A program made the position numbers and the translations under genes. From the IMG/VR virus record IMGVR_UViG_3300028025_006304, positions 1 through 64,000 of that record: a stretch of DNA of 64,000 nt; one strand, written 5' to 3'. Each line of letters begins with the position of its first letter. Within the stretch, counting starts at the first letter, position 1. This document shows positions 28,516 through 37,736 of this stretch, in pieces. The notes below the pieces were generated by a model, which was not told the DNA's origin, did not search any database, and worked only from the letters and a program-made list of their open reading frames with translations. The stretch is from a virus.

Positions 28516-29103
28516 TTACATTCTTTCAAGTGTTATACCTACCTTATCTGCTGGTACATAAGCAGTTTGACATATAATGGAAATATTATAACCAAACTCA
28601 TCTAAGCCTGGATTCCATAAAGGTGAAGGTAAAGGATAAGTAGCTCCTGCTGGGTTGGATGGTTGAGGTGAGTTAGGATAGTCTGGATCCTTACCTACAA
28701 AGTATTGGGCTGCATTTGTAGCTGTTACTTCATAGTAAGCGGTTTCCCATAAAATTATATCACCTATTTGAGGAACTAAATTAGCTCCGTAGATTGTATC
28801 CTCGTTGAAATCTTTTAATTTATCTAAAAGATCATCTCTTAAAAATTTAAATGTAGGTTTCCAGTCAAATGTTACACCCATGTCATCTGTGGGTTGAGAT
28901 TGGTCCGGAATATCAATTAAAGTATATAAAAGGATAGGACCATCATAAAACTTAGCTTCAGCAGCTTCACCATACATGTTAAAGTTTGTTTGAGTAAGTC
29001 TAAGTTTATAAAAAGCAGCTTGTTGAGAAATAATGTTACCCATCAACTCACGGTTAACGTATCTAAACATTGAAATGTCGCGAGACTGTCCAAAGAGAGC
29101 CAT
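28516..29103 (-). CDS. Neck protein (gp14-like)
   Basis: A 195-residue protein. EAKFYDGPILLYTLID, ANLVPQIGDIILWETAYYEV and a C-terminal FGYNISIICQTAYVP match the T4 gp14-type neck proteins (a head completion protein with a GDLI.....YYEI core). It would form the collar connecting portal and tail with gp13. Start overlaps the previous stop as TAATG. Confidence 0.72.
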   Translation of the reverse strand: MALFGQSRDISMFRYVNRELMGNIISQQAAFYKLRLTQTNFNMYGEAAEAKFYDGPILLYTLIDIPDQSQPTDDMGVTFDWKPTFKFLRDDLLDKLKDFNEDTIYGANLVPQIGDIILWETAYYEVTATNAAQYFVGKDPDYPNSPQPSNPAGATYPLPSPLWNPGLDEFGYNISIICQTAYVPADKVGITLERM

Positions 29104-29444
29104 TATAAACGTTTTAAAGTGTTTATATCAAACCGAGCTCCTATAACCCCTAGTATTTTTAGATTATCGTTCTGACCTGAGGTTAGGATTTCTTGTTCAA
29201 ATTCTTTTATATCCTCTTCTGGTTTACCTGTTTTACTTAGAAATTTAATATTAACTAGAGTATATTCAATATTTTCTTTTTGTGGGTAATCTGGTGGGGT
29301 TATATTTCGTACAGTAGTAATTTTTCTTAAAGCACGGATTTGATCCAATATATCACTAATATTTTGGTTTTTATTAGATTTTATTACAACGTCTACCTCG
29401 TAGGTGTTTAATATCTCTGTTAGTATGTCTGTAAACTTTATCAT
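29103..29444 (-). CDS. Unknown protein with capsid-targeting-like leader
   Basis: A 113-residue protein between the gp13- and gp14-like genes, overlapping both by one to four bases. The first ten residues MIKFTDILTE match the (L)-X-E leader seen in the cargo genes (Leu8-Thr9-Glu10). The rest, VDVVIKSNKNQNISDILDQI then EYTLVNIKFLSKTGKP, has a ferredoxin-like alternation. Function unknown. Confidence 0.65.
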   Translation of the reverse strand: MIKFTDILTEILNTYEVDVVIKSNKNQNISDILDQIRALRKITTVRNITPPDYPQKENIEYTLVNIKFLSKTGKPEEDIKEFEQEILTSGQNDNLKILGVIGARFDINTLKRL

Positions 29445-30655
29445 CCTATAAATATTGTCATTGGGGTTTTATTCAATTCTGTTTGGGAAAAGTCTGCTTC
29501 TGCTGCTCTTCTTTCAAGCATGGATTGGCGAGATGTTTCATTAAAATATTCTCTTAACCTTACAATTAAAGCTTCTTTATCAGTAGCAGCAGATGAGGTT
29601 AAAGTATCTCCGTTTAAGGTAACTTCTGCACCTGGAATTGGGATTTGTGAATATTTGTTTCTAACATATCCTAGCATTTCTTTTGAAAGTGCTAAAGTAT
29701 ATTCAAAGATCCAGCTTCTACCTATTGAATTTATTTGAGAATAAACTGGGTTACCGTATGGAGCGTTTGAGACATTAGTGATTAATCCACTACCGCTAAC
29801 TCCACTTCCAGAAACTAATGAATTTTCTAAACGTTCGCTCTTAAGTAGATATTGGAACCAGTAATGGGTTCCTGTATCACCCTCTGTGGGACACGGAAAT
29901 ATTCTTAGCTTATTGTTTATAAGTTGAAAACTATAACCTGATAAAAGAATTTCATCAGCTAATTCTACTTGCTGGATGGCCGCCACGTTATATGCTAATG
30001 GGTTTTGTAAATAACCTATACCGCCAGCTCCTGCTACACCACCTAAAGCACCAAAGAAACCACCAAACCCAGATCCTAAACCAACAGCACCACCATAGTA
30101 GTAGGTAGCTGAAGCTGGAACACCATGATAAAATACATTTTGGATCTCTAAATTACTTCCTGAAATACCATTTTGTTGAGCCCAAACATCTAAATCATAA
30201 TCCTGAACTGAACCTGTTAATATAACCGAACCGGAATACCAATTGGTATTTCCTCCTACTCCTGCTGCCTCTCCATATTGTTCTGAGATGCGTATTACGT
30301 TAGCTAAGCTAGGGGTGATTTGGGTATTGTTTAATACGGGCGTAGATATAGGTAAACCCTCCAAGTTAAGCATGTTTTCTCTAACTTGGTAGGCATATAA
30401 TTCGTTACCATAGATAGTTGTTGCTTCTTCAAAGGCAGTCCAAAAGTTTAAGTCCTGTAGTTCTACGTTTTCAATAGGATATCCTAAACGTCTAGAACAG
30501 AAATTAGCTACCTTATTGGCATCTGTTTTAAAAGCAGAGTCATTATCATAAAATCCAAATGAAGTAGGTGAACTACCTGTTGATGGAGTATTATAATAGG
30601 AGGCTGATACTGCTGCAAATGAAGATGATCCAGGCCAAATAGGAATGTTTGCCAT
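29441..30655 (-). CDS. Neck protein (gp13-like)
   Basis: A 404-residue protein with a helical core typical of gp13: VANFCSRRLGYPIENVELQD, FWTAFEEATTIYGNELYAYQ, and a C-terminal ALSKEMLGYVRNKYSQIPIP then ALIVRLREYFNETSRQSMLE. A long Gly-rich insert (about 180-225) is unusual. In T4, gp13 with gp14 completes the filled head. It precedes the gp14-like gene as expected. Confidence 0.7.
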   Translation of the reverse strand: MANIPIWPGSSSFAAVSASYYNTPSTGSSPTSFGFYDNDSAFKTDANKVANFCSRRLGYPIENVELQDLNFWTAFEEATTIYGNELYAYQVRENMLNLEGLPISTPVLNNTQITPSLANVIRISEQYGEAAGVGGNTNWYSGSVILTGSVQDYDLDVWAQQNGISGSNLEIQNVFYHGVPASATYYYGGAVGLGSGFGGFFGALGGVAGAGGIGYLQNPLAYNVAAIQQVELADEILLSGYSFQLINNKLRIFPCPTEGDTGTHYWFQYLLKSERLENSLVSGSGVSGSGLITNVSNAPYGNPVYSQINSIGRSWIFEYTLALSKEMLGYVRNKYSQIPIPGAEVTLNGDTLTSSAATDKEALIVRLREYFNETSRQSMLERRAAEADFSQTELNKTPMTIFIG

Positions 30656-30664
30656 ACGTTTTCG

Positions 30665-30674
30665 TTATAAATAT
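30665..30674 (-). promoter_or_regulatory. ATATTTATAA intergenic motif
   Basis: Ends 9 nt before the gp13-like ATG (30655) and continues CGAAAACG. Confidence 0.4.
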
Positions 30675-30684
30675 GTAGAAAGGT

Positions 30685-31416
30685 TTAGTTCTTCCTTCCG
30701 TTTGAACTAGATGTACCCAATGATATACCTTGGGATGCCGCCTCTTCATAATATGAGATAAGATCCTCTACAATTGGGTGGCGATGGTTTGTCTTAAGAG
30801 ATATAGCGCAAAGATCTTTTATCTTTTTAGCGCCGGTATATAAAAACCTAAAGCCTGATTCGCGCTTGGATTTTAAATCTACTTGATTATCGTCTCCACA
30901 AATAATCATTTTACTTCGTAAACCTAATCGGGTAACGATCATTTCCATTTGCTCGTGTGTTACGTTTTGAGCCTCGTCCACTATTACTACTGAATCCATA
31001 AATGTACGACCTCGCATAAACGATAAAGGTACTATCTCAATCTGCCCGGCTTGTATGAGTTGTTCCACTTTAACTTTGTCATATAACGCGTACATGTTTT
31101 GGTATATCGGCTGCACCCATGGGTCCATTTTCTCGCGTAAATCACCGGGTAGAAACCCTATTTCTTCTTTTGATACTGTAGGTCTGGTAATAATGACTTT
31201 TTCAGCTTCTTTCATAAATAGCTTCTCTAATGCTATTTGACATGCTAAAAATGTTTTACCTGATCCGGCCGAGCCGGCTAACAACGTAACTGTGTGTTGT
31301 AATATTTTTGCTTTGGCTTCTTTCTGTTCTGGGTTTAATTCTGTTTTAAACTTAATTGGAGTTTTTGGTTTGCGCTTTTCCTGGAAGATTGGATCTTCGT
31401 GATGGTGTGAAGCCAT
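30685..31416 (-). CDS. phoH: PhoH-like P-loop ATPase
   Basis: A 243-residue PhoH family ATPase. Walker A is GSAGSGKT (48-55), Walker B is VVIVDEAQN (Asp147-Glu148), with MRGRTFMDS before it and IICGDDNQVDL (sensor) after. PhoH-like genes are common in marine phages and related to RNA-helicase-like NTPases; their role in infection is unresolved. It sits between capsid and neck genes. Confidence 0.93.
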   Translation of the reverse strand: MASHHHEDPIFQEKRKPKTPIKFKTELNPEQKEAKAKILQHTVTLLAGSAGSGKTFLACQIALEKLFMKEAEKVIITRPTVSKEEIGFLPGDLREKMDPWVQPIYQNMYALYDKVKVEQLIQAGQIEIVPLSFMRGRTFMDSVVIVDEAQNVTHEQMEMIVTRLGLRSKMIICGDDNQVDLKSKRESGFRFLYTGAKKIKDLCAISLKTNHRHPIVEDLISYYEEAASQGISLGTSSSNGRKN

Positions 31417-31450
31417 AAATTAATTAATAAGTGAAACAAATTATTATCGT

Positions 31451-31460
31451 GTATAAATAT
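31451..31460 (-). promoter_or_regulatory. ATATTTATAC intergenic motif
   Basis: Ends 34 nt before the PhoH ATG (31416), between the HNH gene and phoH. Confidence 0.35.
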
Positions 31461-31469
31461 TAAAAAATT

Positions 31470-32057
31470 TTATATTGAAAATTTATTACTTTTTTCTCTA
31501 TTATCTTCTTTCTTTAATGGTTGAGTGTTAGTATATTTAAAGGCCTCGTATAATTGTATCTCATCATTTAAATCAAAAGCATCTATTGGTTTGATATGGT
31601 CTATCTCCCAATACTCTCCATAATTGTCCCAATTTATATCCTGGTTAAACATTTGCTCAAGGTATTGAGTATATTCCTCCATTGTACATCCCAAATATTC
31701 TATAGTACGATCTTTTTTTAGGATTTGGTATGTTTTTAAAGCTTGTGAGATGCGTGCTGAGGTTATATGCTTTAATTTAAATCCTAAATCGGTGTGGTAT
31801 TTTGTTCTGTTCCATTCCCTGTATAACTCTTTTTTAGTGTGATAGTGGGTGGTACAATATTTGTTAAAATATTCTTTGTTTTGGTCGCGGTATACTTTGT
31901 AGTAGTCTGCTCTAGATTCTTTATTGTCTTGATACCATTGATCATTTAAGGGTTTAAGGCAAATTTTACAATATCTATGTTTACCGTCTTTACTATCTTT
32001 TCTATTAAAAAACTCTGTTAAGGGTTTTTTTATATTACATTTTTTACATTGTTTCAT
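31470..32057 (-). CDS. HNH endonuclease with zinc ribbon, freestanding
   Basis: A 195-residue protein. Two CxxC pairs at the start (Cys4, Cys7, Cys30, Cys33) form a zinc ribbon, followed by a basic helical linker and an HNH domain: WEIDHIKPIDAFDL (Asp153-His154) with FKYTNTQPLKKEDN (Asn177) and a terminal KSNK. This is a homing-type DNA nuclease. It is inserted between the capsid and PhoH genes, downstream of a capsid terminator. A paralogue lies at 44814-45488. Confidence 0.88.
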   Translation of the reverse strand: MKQCKKCNIKKPLTEFFNRKDSKDGKHRYCKICLKPLNDQWYQDNKESRADYYKVYRDQNKEYFNKYCTTHYHTKKELYREWNRTKYHTDLGFKLKHITSARISQALKTYQILKKDRTIEYLGCTMEEYTQYLEQMFNQDINWDNYGEYWEIDHIKPIDAFDLNDEIQLYEAFKYTNTQPLKKEDNREKSNKFSI

Positions 32058-32095
32058 AATCGCCCGGGGTATTCATGTCCGTTATACATATAAGA

Positions 32096-32118
32096 GAGAG
32101 CCGCAAAACGCGGCTCTC
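32096..32118 (-). terminator. Terminator after major capsid gene
   Basis: A 9-bp perfect GC-rich stem (GAGAGCCGC with GCGGCTCTC, loop of five) lies 24 nt past the capsid stop. The following minus-strand bases are TCTTATATG, a weak T-tract, but the stem is strong. Confidence 0.75.
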
Positions 32119-32142
32119 AATGATTATTTTATGAAAAATCTA

Positions 32143-33903
32143 TTACAAGCTGTTAAGACCCGAAACAAAAATTTTCGCATAAAATTCTGGACGTAACATC
32201 TTCTTAGCGTAACGAGTCAAGAGACCTTTTCTTGGAGTGAAGGTTTCTGGATCGTAGATAAGAGGAGTCATGATCAACGGAATGTAAGGAGCAAACACAG
32301 CACCGGCTTCCAAGAACTGAGTACCACGGAATCCCATAAGGATTGTGTTTTCAGTCATGTAAGGATTTTTGTAAACTGTGTAGCGGCTATTCAATTGACC
32401 AGCTTTCTGTACACCAAACGCGTATTCCATTTTGTCTGCAGAGCCATCAGAGTTTGAAGCGAATCCTGGGATTGATTCAATTACTGTAGCTACAGTTGGA
32501 GAACATACTAAGAAGTTTGCACCACCACGAAGGGTTAACTGGTGAATCTTGTTAGAAAGTTTCTGCATCTTAGTACCAAGGGTTTGGAACCACTGGCCTT
32601 GAGTGTTGTAGAAACCTGTTTGGCTAGTAGAAGTTGGGAAAGCAAATCCGTCTGCACTACCGTTGTAAACACCGTTGTTCAATACAGTCCAGTACTCAGT
32701 ACCAGCAGCTGCGTCTTCGATCAACATGTCAAGAATTTCGAGGTCGATTTCAAGAGAAATGTACTCGCTCATGATGTTTGTTACTTCAGCTTCTGCGTCA
32801 AGTGCCTGATAGGCATTAAGATCTTGGGCGAATTCTGGAGTCCAAACAGCCTTTAACTTCTTGGTCTTGGCAACAATTGCTTGTGACTGAAGTTGGATGT
32901 TGATTTCTGGGATTACAATTTCAGTAGCGCTTTCAGCGTTAGGAACAGCGAATGCGTTTCCAGCTTCGAAATCACCTACGTTGTAAGGAGACATTTGAGT
33001 AGCCTTGTTGTAGAATACAGTTAATGAACCAGACAAGTTAGCAGCAGATACAGTTTGAGAAGCTGTTACGTAGAAACTGATAGTACCATTTGTGTAGTTG
33101 TAGGTAGTAAAGTTAGGCAACAATGAAGCATCGGTAAGAGCAAATCCACCTACAGAGTAAGTAGGAACGAATCCTCTAACTGCGTCGGGGTCAAATGCTG
33201 TTAATGAAGCTGTAGGAACTACAATCTCGTATACTTGACCAGCAACAATAGAAGCTGATAGATCAGAGTCATAGTTTAAGTCTGCCCATGAAGCATCAGC
33301 GAATGAAGCAGTACCGGCACCAACAGTTGGTAGAGCACCACCATCGGCTGAACCTGTCAAGAATACAGAAGCTGAGAATTGGTTAGTTGAATAGGTAAAT
33401 CTTCCAGCACCGTAAAGACCACCGTTATTATTCTCACCTAAGTTATTAGTGTTTGTAGAGAATGGGTAGTTACCATTGGCTGAACCAGTGTTACCATAGA
33501 GTGATTTTCCAGCAGTGAATGGATTCTTAGTAGTTCCGTATTGGAAATCTAAGAAGAATACAAGACCGGAAGGTAGGTTCATAGGCTGTACAGAAACGAA
33601 TTCTTTAGCAGCGATTTGACCGAATACCTTACGTACTAATGGAAGAGCAATACCAGCCCATTCGGCACCTGTGCCGACTGAGAAGTTACCGAAACCAGTA
33701 CCACCACCTACAGAAGATTGCTCTACTACTAGTTGCTTGGCTTGGTTTTCTAGGATTAAAGACATGTTGTTCTTGTCGGTCTCCGAGCGAAGTCCTTCAA
33801 GTAAACCTGTTCTATCCCATTTTGAGGCTAATTTAGCCGCGTCAGACTGCATATTCTTCCAACCGGAAGCTGCAGACTCGAGTAATTGTTGTACTTGTGA
33901 CAT
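32143..33903 (-). CDS. Major capsid protein (gp23-like)
   Basis: A 586-residue HK97-fold capsid subunit of the gp23 family: GTGAEWAGIALPLVRKVFGQ then PMNLPSGLVFFLDFQYG, the typical gp23 opening, with NFLVCSPTVATVIESIPGF, YKNPYMTENTILMGFRG and VFAPYIPLIMTPLIYDPETF near the end. The N-terminal ~65 residues are helical and probably removed at maturation; candidate sites are LLE (34-36) and ILE (50-52). The middle contains a beta-rich insertion (~150-330). It is flanked by scaffold and a terminator, as expected for a highly expressed gene. Confidence 0.95.
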   Translation of the reverse strand: MSQVQQLLESAASGWKNMQSDAAKLASKWDRTGLLEGLRSETDKNNMSLILENQAKQLVVEQSSVGGGTGFGNFSVGTGAEWAGIALPLVRKVFGQIAAKEFVSVQPMNLPSGLVFFLDFQYGTTKNPFTAGKSLYGNTGSANGNYPFSTNTNNLGENNNGGLYGAGRFTYSTNQFSASVFLTGSADGGALPTVGAGTASFADASWADLNYDSDLSASIVAGQVYEIVVPTASLTAFDPDAVRGFVPTYSVGGFALTDASLLPNFTTYNYTNGTISFYVTASQTVSAANLSGSLTVFYNKATQMSPYNVGDFEAGNAFAVPNAESATEIVIPEINIQLQSQAIVAKTKKLKAVWTPEFAQDLNAYQALDAEAEVTNIMSEYISLEIDLEILDMLIEDAAAGTEYWTVLNNGVYNGSADGFAFPTSTSQTGFYNTQGQWFQTLGTKMQKLSNKIHQLTLRGGANFLVCSPTVATVIESIPGFASNSDGSADKMEYAFGVQKAGQLNSRYTVYKNPYMTENTILMGFRGTQFLEAGAVFAPYIPLIMTPLIYDPETFTPRKGLLTRYAKKMLRPEFYAKIFVSGLNSL

Positions 33904-33927
33904 TTTATTACAGGGGTTTTATGTTAA

Positions 33928-35142
33928 TTAATTTCTTTTAATACCCGCTAAGATTTGCCATCTAGCGAATTGATCGTTTACCTCAAGGATTGGTTTCTTT
34001 TCTGGAGCCATACCTGCCGCTTTTGAGGCCATACCTCTCATTGATTCAGTAACAGCAGTTTTAGTTTCCTTAACTGTGGTTAATGTCTCATAGATAAGTT
34101 TAGCATCTCTTACGGAAGCAGCTTTATCAAAAGCTTCCAATACCTTTACTTTTTGTGTTTCGTTTAAATTCTTAGCTCTGAAGATTTTGTTAGTGTAAAG
34201 AAGTTTAGCGTTTAGAAGTTTTACTTCTGAAAGTGTTGAAGCGAGTTCTTGGATTGTGTTGTTCATTTCTTCTACTTCAGCGGCTTCTTCCATCTTTTTA
34301 CCAGCACTGACAGCACCGCCCAAAGCTGCTAGAAGTTCACCTACAGTTTTAACACCGAATAATTTCATTAACATCTCTTCAGACATGCCTTTGATTTTAC
34401 TCATAATGTTTTCATCAATTACTCCTTCTTCCATCTTTTTCTTAGATCTTTCATAGTCAGCAATACCTTCTTCTTCAGCGGTGTCTTTTTTAATTTTACC
34501 ACGCTTAGCAGAAGGAATATTATCTTTATTTCCACCGTAGTGCTTTCTTTCGGATACTATTTCCTCTTCATCTTCCATATCGATATCGATATCTTCTTCT
34601 TCGTCGTCTTCGAATTTTTCTCCGGCTTCGAGCTCACCAGCTCTAACCATGTCTTCAATTACGTCTTCGATTAAGTCTTTGAGCTCGTCTTCAGTCATGT
34701 CTTCAAGGTCGATTTCATCGTCCTCTTCACCTTCTTCTTCAGAATCCATTTCCATGTCATCCATGTCCATATCTTCTTCTTGTTCGTTTAGGGTTTCTTC
34801 CATTTTTTCTTCGTCGCTCATTTCCTCATCGAGTTCAGCTAAAAGTTCATCAAGATTCATCTCATCTACTTCAGGTTTTTCACGCATCTTTCCAGTACGT
34901 TTTTCTTCGGTATAGTTTGACATTTCTTCTACTTCTCCTTCGCTGTAGTTTTCTTCCATCTCTTTGTTGTCTTCTTCGTACATACCTTCTTCAGTTTCCA
35001 TTTCTGCTAATTTGGCAGAAAATCTTTCCTTTAGATATGGTGTAAAAGCTTCCTCAAGAGCGGCTTTAGCGTTTGCGATTGCTGCTTCTTTGACAGATTT
35101 AGCATCAGCAATAGCCTCTTTTAATAGGTTTCTATTTGCCAT
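33928..35142 (-). CDS. Prohead core scaffold protein (gp22-like)
   Basis: A 404-residue protein, very acidic at residues ~50-190 (blocks of Glu, Asp and Met such as EEDMDMDDMEMDSEEEGEED), with helical ends. I use the ATG at 35142 (MANRNLLKEAIADAKS) rather than a GTG four codons upstream. The leader ends LLKE then A, a possible protease site. Between protease and capsid genes, as gp22 in T4, where it forms the prohead core and is degraded by gp21. The C-terminus NDQFARWQILAGI is the conserved part. Confidence 0.82.
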   Translation of the reverse strand: MANRNLLKEAIADAKSVKEAAIANAKAALEEAFTPYLKERFSAKLAEMETEEGMYEEDNKEMEENYSEGEVEEMSNYTEEKRTGKMREKPEVDEMNLDELLAELDEEMSDEEKMEETLNEQEEDMDMDDMEMDSEEEGEEDDEIDLEDMTEDELKDLIEDVIEDMVRAGELEAGEKFEDDEEEDIDIDMEDEEEIVSERKHYGGNKDNIPSAKRGKIKKDTAEEEGIADYERSKKKMEEGVIDENIMSKIKGMSEEMLMKLFGVKTVGELLAALGGAVSAGKKMEEAAEVEEMNNTIQELASTLSEVKLLNAKLLYTNKIFRAKNLNETQKVKVLEAFDKAASVRDAKLIYETLTTVKETKTAVTESMRGMASKAAGMAPEKKPILEVNDQFARWQILAGIKRN

Positions 35143-35349
35143 TGTTTTGTCCACAAAATTTGATTTGGGGGGTACGGTTATTTATTCAACCGTAATCAAA
35201 ATTATACATTTACAAATGCTATATAAGGGATAGCATATTACGTCTATACATATGTATGGATTGTTCAAAGATAAAAAAAATAAACCCCCACATTTCTGTG
35301 GGGGTTGGGCCAACGATTCTATCCTTTGGCGGGTTTCTAAGGTAGCAAC
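35143..35349 (-). other. Intergenic leader upstream of scaffold-capsid genes
   Basis: About 207 nt with no gene. It holds the terminator of the protease operon (35283-35306) and two inverted repeats: 35216-35236 (ATGCTAT/ATAGCAT) and 35173-35194 (TACGGTT/AACCGTA). The minus strand has TAATTTTG at 35204-35197, matching the Bacteroidota -7 consensus TAnnTTTG, about 55 nt before the ATG, but no clear -33 TTTG at standard spacing. A promoter for scaffold and capsid is likely here. Confidence 0.45.
35283..35306 (-). terminator. Rho-independent terminator after prohead protease
   Basis: A 10-bp perfect stem (AACCCCCACA with TGTGGGGGTT, four-base loop) followed on the minus strand by TTTATTTTTTTT. 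The clearest terminator in the window. Confidence 0.92.
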
Positions 35350-35958
35350 TTAGATGATTGGGCAGGTACCTTTTGCACAGAGAATTTCTGTTAAAATTCC
35401 ACTTGCTTTACTGTAATGGTTAATTGTGTTGTATTCTTTTCCTTCTTTTACTAGATGCATAAATGAACCTGGGTTGGATGGGGTTGATACAAAATCCCAA
35501 CATAGTAGTTCAAAATCGTCTTGTACTTCCATCATGCCTTCTCCCATTGGTTTAAGTGAGCCCATACCACGGGAAGAAACACCTACCATTACTCCACTGT
35601 CGATAAGTGCTTTAAGGATATTCCCGGAGACAGTCGGTAAAATTTCGATTTTACCTACAACGTGATCACCATCCCACCATATGTCGCGGATGATGTGGCA
35701 AACGTTTTTTAAATTGATTATTGACGAATCTGGGTGGTCTAATTCACCTGTGGCTCTGCTTTGTTTAACCACATCCATGTATTTGTCTATTTCACGCTGC
35801 CAAAGGTCTTTAGCGTAATATCTACCGTTACCATTTTTAACTTGAGCAGTAGCTAAGATACCTTCAACAAGGGGATTACCAGCTGGAGATTTGGTACCTT
35901 CAGTTAATTGAACAGGGTTAACCTGAAACGCTTGGGTTTCAATTAATACTTGTTTCAT
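35350..35958 (-). CDS. Prohead maturation protease (gp21-like, S77)
   Basis: A 202-residue serine protease of the T4 gp21 family. GELDHP gives catalytic His75; VGVSSRGMGS contains the nucleophile (Ser128 or Ser129); WDFVSTPSNPG is the conserved C-terminal strand with Asp155. T4 gp21 cuts after Glu in (I/L)-X-E sites of head proteins. Its own start contains LIE and LTE, consistent with self-removal. The many leaders of this type elsewhere in the window are its likely substrates. TAATG coupled to the previous gene. Confidence 0.92.
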   Translation of the reverse strand: MKQVLIETQAFQVNPVQLTEGTKSPAGNPLVEGILATAQVKNGNGRYYAKDLWQREIDKYMDVVKQSRATGELDHPDSSIINLKNVCHIIRDIWWDGDHVVGKIEILPTVSGNILKALIDSGVMVGVSSRGMGSLKPMGEGMMEVQDDFELLCWDFVSTPSNPGSFMHLVKEGKEYNTINHYSKASGILTEILCAKGTCPII

Positions 35959-36632
35959 TATTTTTTCTTAGGTAGGTCACCATATCCGCTTGCTTTGTGT
36001 TTGCCTTTAGCGGGTTCTCCTTCACCTAAACCAGGTGATGTTTTTGTATAGCCAATTCCTTTAATACCAAATGCAGCATTTTCTACATAGTATGAAGAGT
36101 TTTTAGCTAAATTTTTTCTAACAATTTCTTTTAATTCATCTATTGTTTTATCAACATTTTTAGGATCTTTCATCTCTGCGTAGTATCCCTCTAAAAATTC
36201 TTGACCATACAAATTGTCAATATTTTTATCATTAGAATATTCAAATCCAGTCATTTCTTGACTGTCTATAACTTCTTTAGATAAACTTTTTTCAACAGCT
36301 TTAGTACTTTGAATACCCATTGATTTAGGAGCAGAAATTGGATTTTCTTGTTGTGATGCGTATGTTTTACCAACGCCACCAGCTACTGTATATTCCTCGT
36401 TTACGTAGGAATCAAATGCTTTAAATGGATCAAAAGTACGTTGAGTAACAATACCACCACCTACTTTAATTTCGCTTAGAACACCTCTTTGTTTTAGAAT
36501 AGTAGTAACCTCATTATATGAGGCATAGTTTGTTACGTATTCTGGGAATAGTCTACGAGCAGATTTTAAGAACATATCTTTATGTCCTTTTCCTTCCTGG
36601 ATTAGATTAAATTGTTCTTGTAGGGTTTTCAT
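35958..36632 (-). CDS. Head-region protein with protease leader, unknown
   Basis: A 224-residue protein starting MKTLQEQFNLIQEGKGHKD. The leader resembles the T4 internal protein leader MKTYQEFIAE, with a candidate cut after Glu13. A helix RLFPEYVTNYASYNEVTTIL follows. The C-terminus GYTKTSPGLGEGEPAKGKHK is basic. Next to the protease gene, so probably a prohead core or internal protein. Confidence 0.7.
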   Translation of the reverse strand: MKTLQEQFNLIQEGKGHKDMFLKSARRLFPEYVTNYASYNEVTTILKQRGVLSEIKVGGGIVTQRTFDPFKAFDSYVNEEYTVAGGVGKTYASQQENPISAPKSMGIQSTKAVEKSLSKEVIDSQEMTGFEYSNDKNIDNLYGQEFLEGYYAEMKDPKNVDKTIDELKEIVRKNLAKNSSYYVENAAFGIKGIGYTKTSPGLGEGEPAKGKHKASGYGDLPKKK

Positions 36633-36633
36633 A

Positions 36634-36897
36634 TTATTTTTGTGGGATTACAGTTGAAACTGGGTAAAATACTACAGCTCCTGCTGATAAAGATGCACTT
36701 GTTATATATAAAGGAATTGTTGTGCCTACTGGGATGTTTGTCCATAAGGCTACACTAGAGGTAGATACATTATTACCTGCATAGTCTCTAAGACCTGCAA
36801 AAGTTGCTGAACCTGATACTACAGTAAAACCAGCAAATGAACCAGTAACACTAGTAGTAGAAATAGTTCCGTTTGTATTAAAAGCAGTATTTGCCAT
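36634..36897 (-). CDS. Small beta-rich protein, possible capsid decoration
   Basis: An 87-residue Ser/Thr/Ala-rich protein (GSFAGFTVVSGSATFAGLRD) with no charged residues to speak of. It sits inside the head gene cluster. The composition suits an outer virion protein; that role is an inference from position. Confidence 0.6.
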   Translation of the reverse strand: MANTAFNTNGTISTTSVTGSFAGFTVVSGSATFAGLRDYAGNNVSTSSVALWTNIPVGTTIPLYITSASLSAGAVVFYPVSTVIPQK

Positions 36898-36900
36898 TTT

Positions 36901-37149
36901 TTATTGATTTAATAATTTTTCAATATCGTTTAAATAATCCATAATTAGATCTGTGGGTTTTACCACGGCAAATGATTCTGGTTTTTCTTTATAGAATGCT
37001 ATTGTTTCGTCTTTTGCTCTATCAATTGCTGGGTATAAACTGTTTAATCTAGATTCAATGGCTTTGAATGCATCAATGCGTTGATTTTGGAACTCTATTC
37101 TTTTAGGATCAGCCTCGTTGATTCTAGTCTTTAGTTTATACTTATACAT
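36901..37149 (-). CDS. Small helical head protein, possible gp67/68-type core
   Basis: An 82-residue charged helical protein. MYKYKLKTRINEAD contains INE followed by Ala, a candidate prohead protease site after Glu12. It lies between portal and protease genes where T4 has the small core proteins gp67 and gp68, but sequence similarity to either is not evident to me. Confidence 0.6.
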   Translation of the reverse strand: MYKYKLKTRINEADPKRIEFQNQRIDAFKAIESRLNSLYPAIDRAKDETIAFYKEKPESFAVVKPTDLIMDYLNDIEKLLNQ

Positions 37150-37151
37150 AC

Positions 37152-37161
37152 CTATAAATAT
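37152..37161 (-). promoter_or_regulatory. ATATTTATAG junction motif
   Basis: One-base variant ending 2 nt before the ATG at 37149 and overlapping the stop of the upstream gene. Confidence 0.25.
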
Positions 37162-37736
37162 TAAGGTTTTCCCCAGAGGTATTTAGTGTCTATTGCCTTA
37201 GATTGGGCAGCTAATTTTACGGGATTAACTAGTTTATACTTAAAGTTTTTAGTATAGTAGTTATTCGTTACTCCTTTAGGACCTGCTTTGGGTCCCTTAC
37301 CTAATGATGCACCTGGAGATGCTTCGGGTAATTCTTGTTTTCCCATCTTTTTAAAGGCAAATGGAGTAGCATATTGACTACCTGCTCCAGGAGAGAATGA
37401 TCCGGCTCCAGAACCACCACCAGTACCAGTCATTTCAAACATACCTTTAATTTTTTGGTATTCTGAAGGGTATTTGGTACGCATGTGGGTTCTAAGATTA
37501 TTTCTTAAAACTCTAAATTGGTTATATATTTCTCCAAATTTAGGGTCGTTTATTACCTGGGGATCAGTAACGATTGTCCTAAGGGTTTCTAAAGCGCGGT
37601 TAATGTCTAATAAAAGGATTTCAAAATCAGGAACGTATGTTACGTCTGATTCATTTTCTTCGCCTCCGGGTGTGGGTACAAGGATAAACTTTTTACCTCT
37701 GGCTATTTCCTGAATTTTATTAGATAGAGAGTCCAT
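37161..37736 (-). CDS. Head-region protein, unknown
   Basis: A 191-residue protein. The first ten residues MDSLSNKIQE end in I-Q-E at positions 8-10, the spacing of the T4 leader. A helical middle (FEILLLDINRALETLRTIV) is followed by a Gly-rich linker (TGTGGGSGAGSFSPGAGS) and YATPFAFKKMGK, a motif I have seen in head-cluster proteins of other marine T4-like phages. It overlaps the upstream gene by 17 nt. Confidence 0.65.
   Translation of the reverse strand: MDSLSNKIQEIARGKKFILVPTPGGEENESDVTYVPDFEILLLDINRALETLRTIVTDPQVINDPKFGEIYNQFRVLRNNLRTHMRTKYPSEYQKIKGMFEMTGTGGGSGAGSFSPGAGSQYATPFAFKKMGKQELPEASPGASLGKGPKAGPKGVTNNYYTKNFKYKLVNPVKLAAQSKAIDTKYLWGKP

Noticed and set aside
29447-29454. Further TATAAATA copy at the gp13/113-residue gene junction
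   Set aside because: It lies inside the last codons of the gp13-like gene (ACA ATA TTT ATA GGA), so it may be coding chance and was not counted.
34649-34915. Ser-rich plus-strand frame
   Set aside because: It is the antisense of the acidic scaffold region (Glu/Asp codons read as Ser on the other strand).
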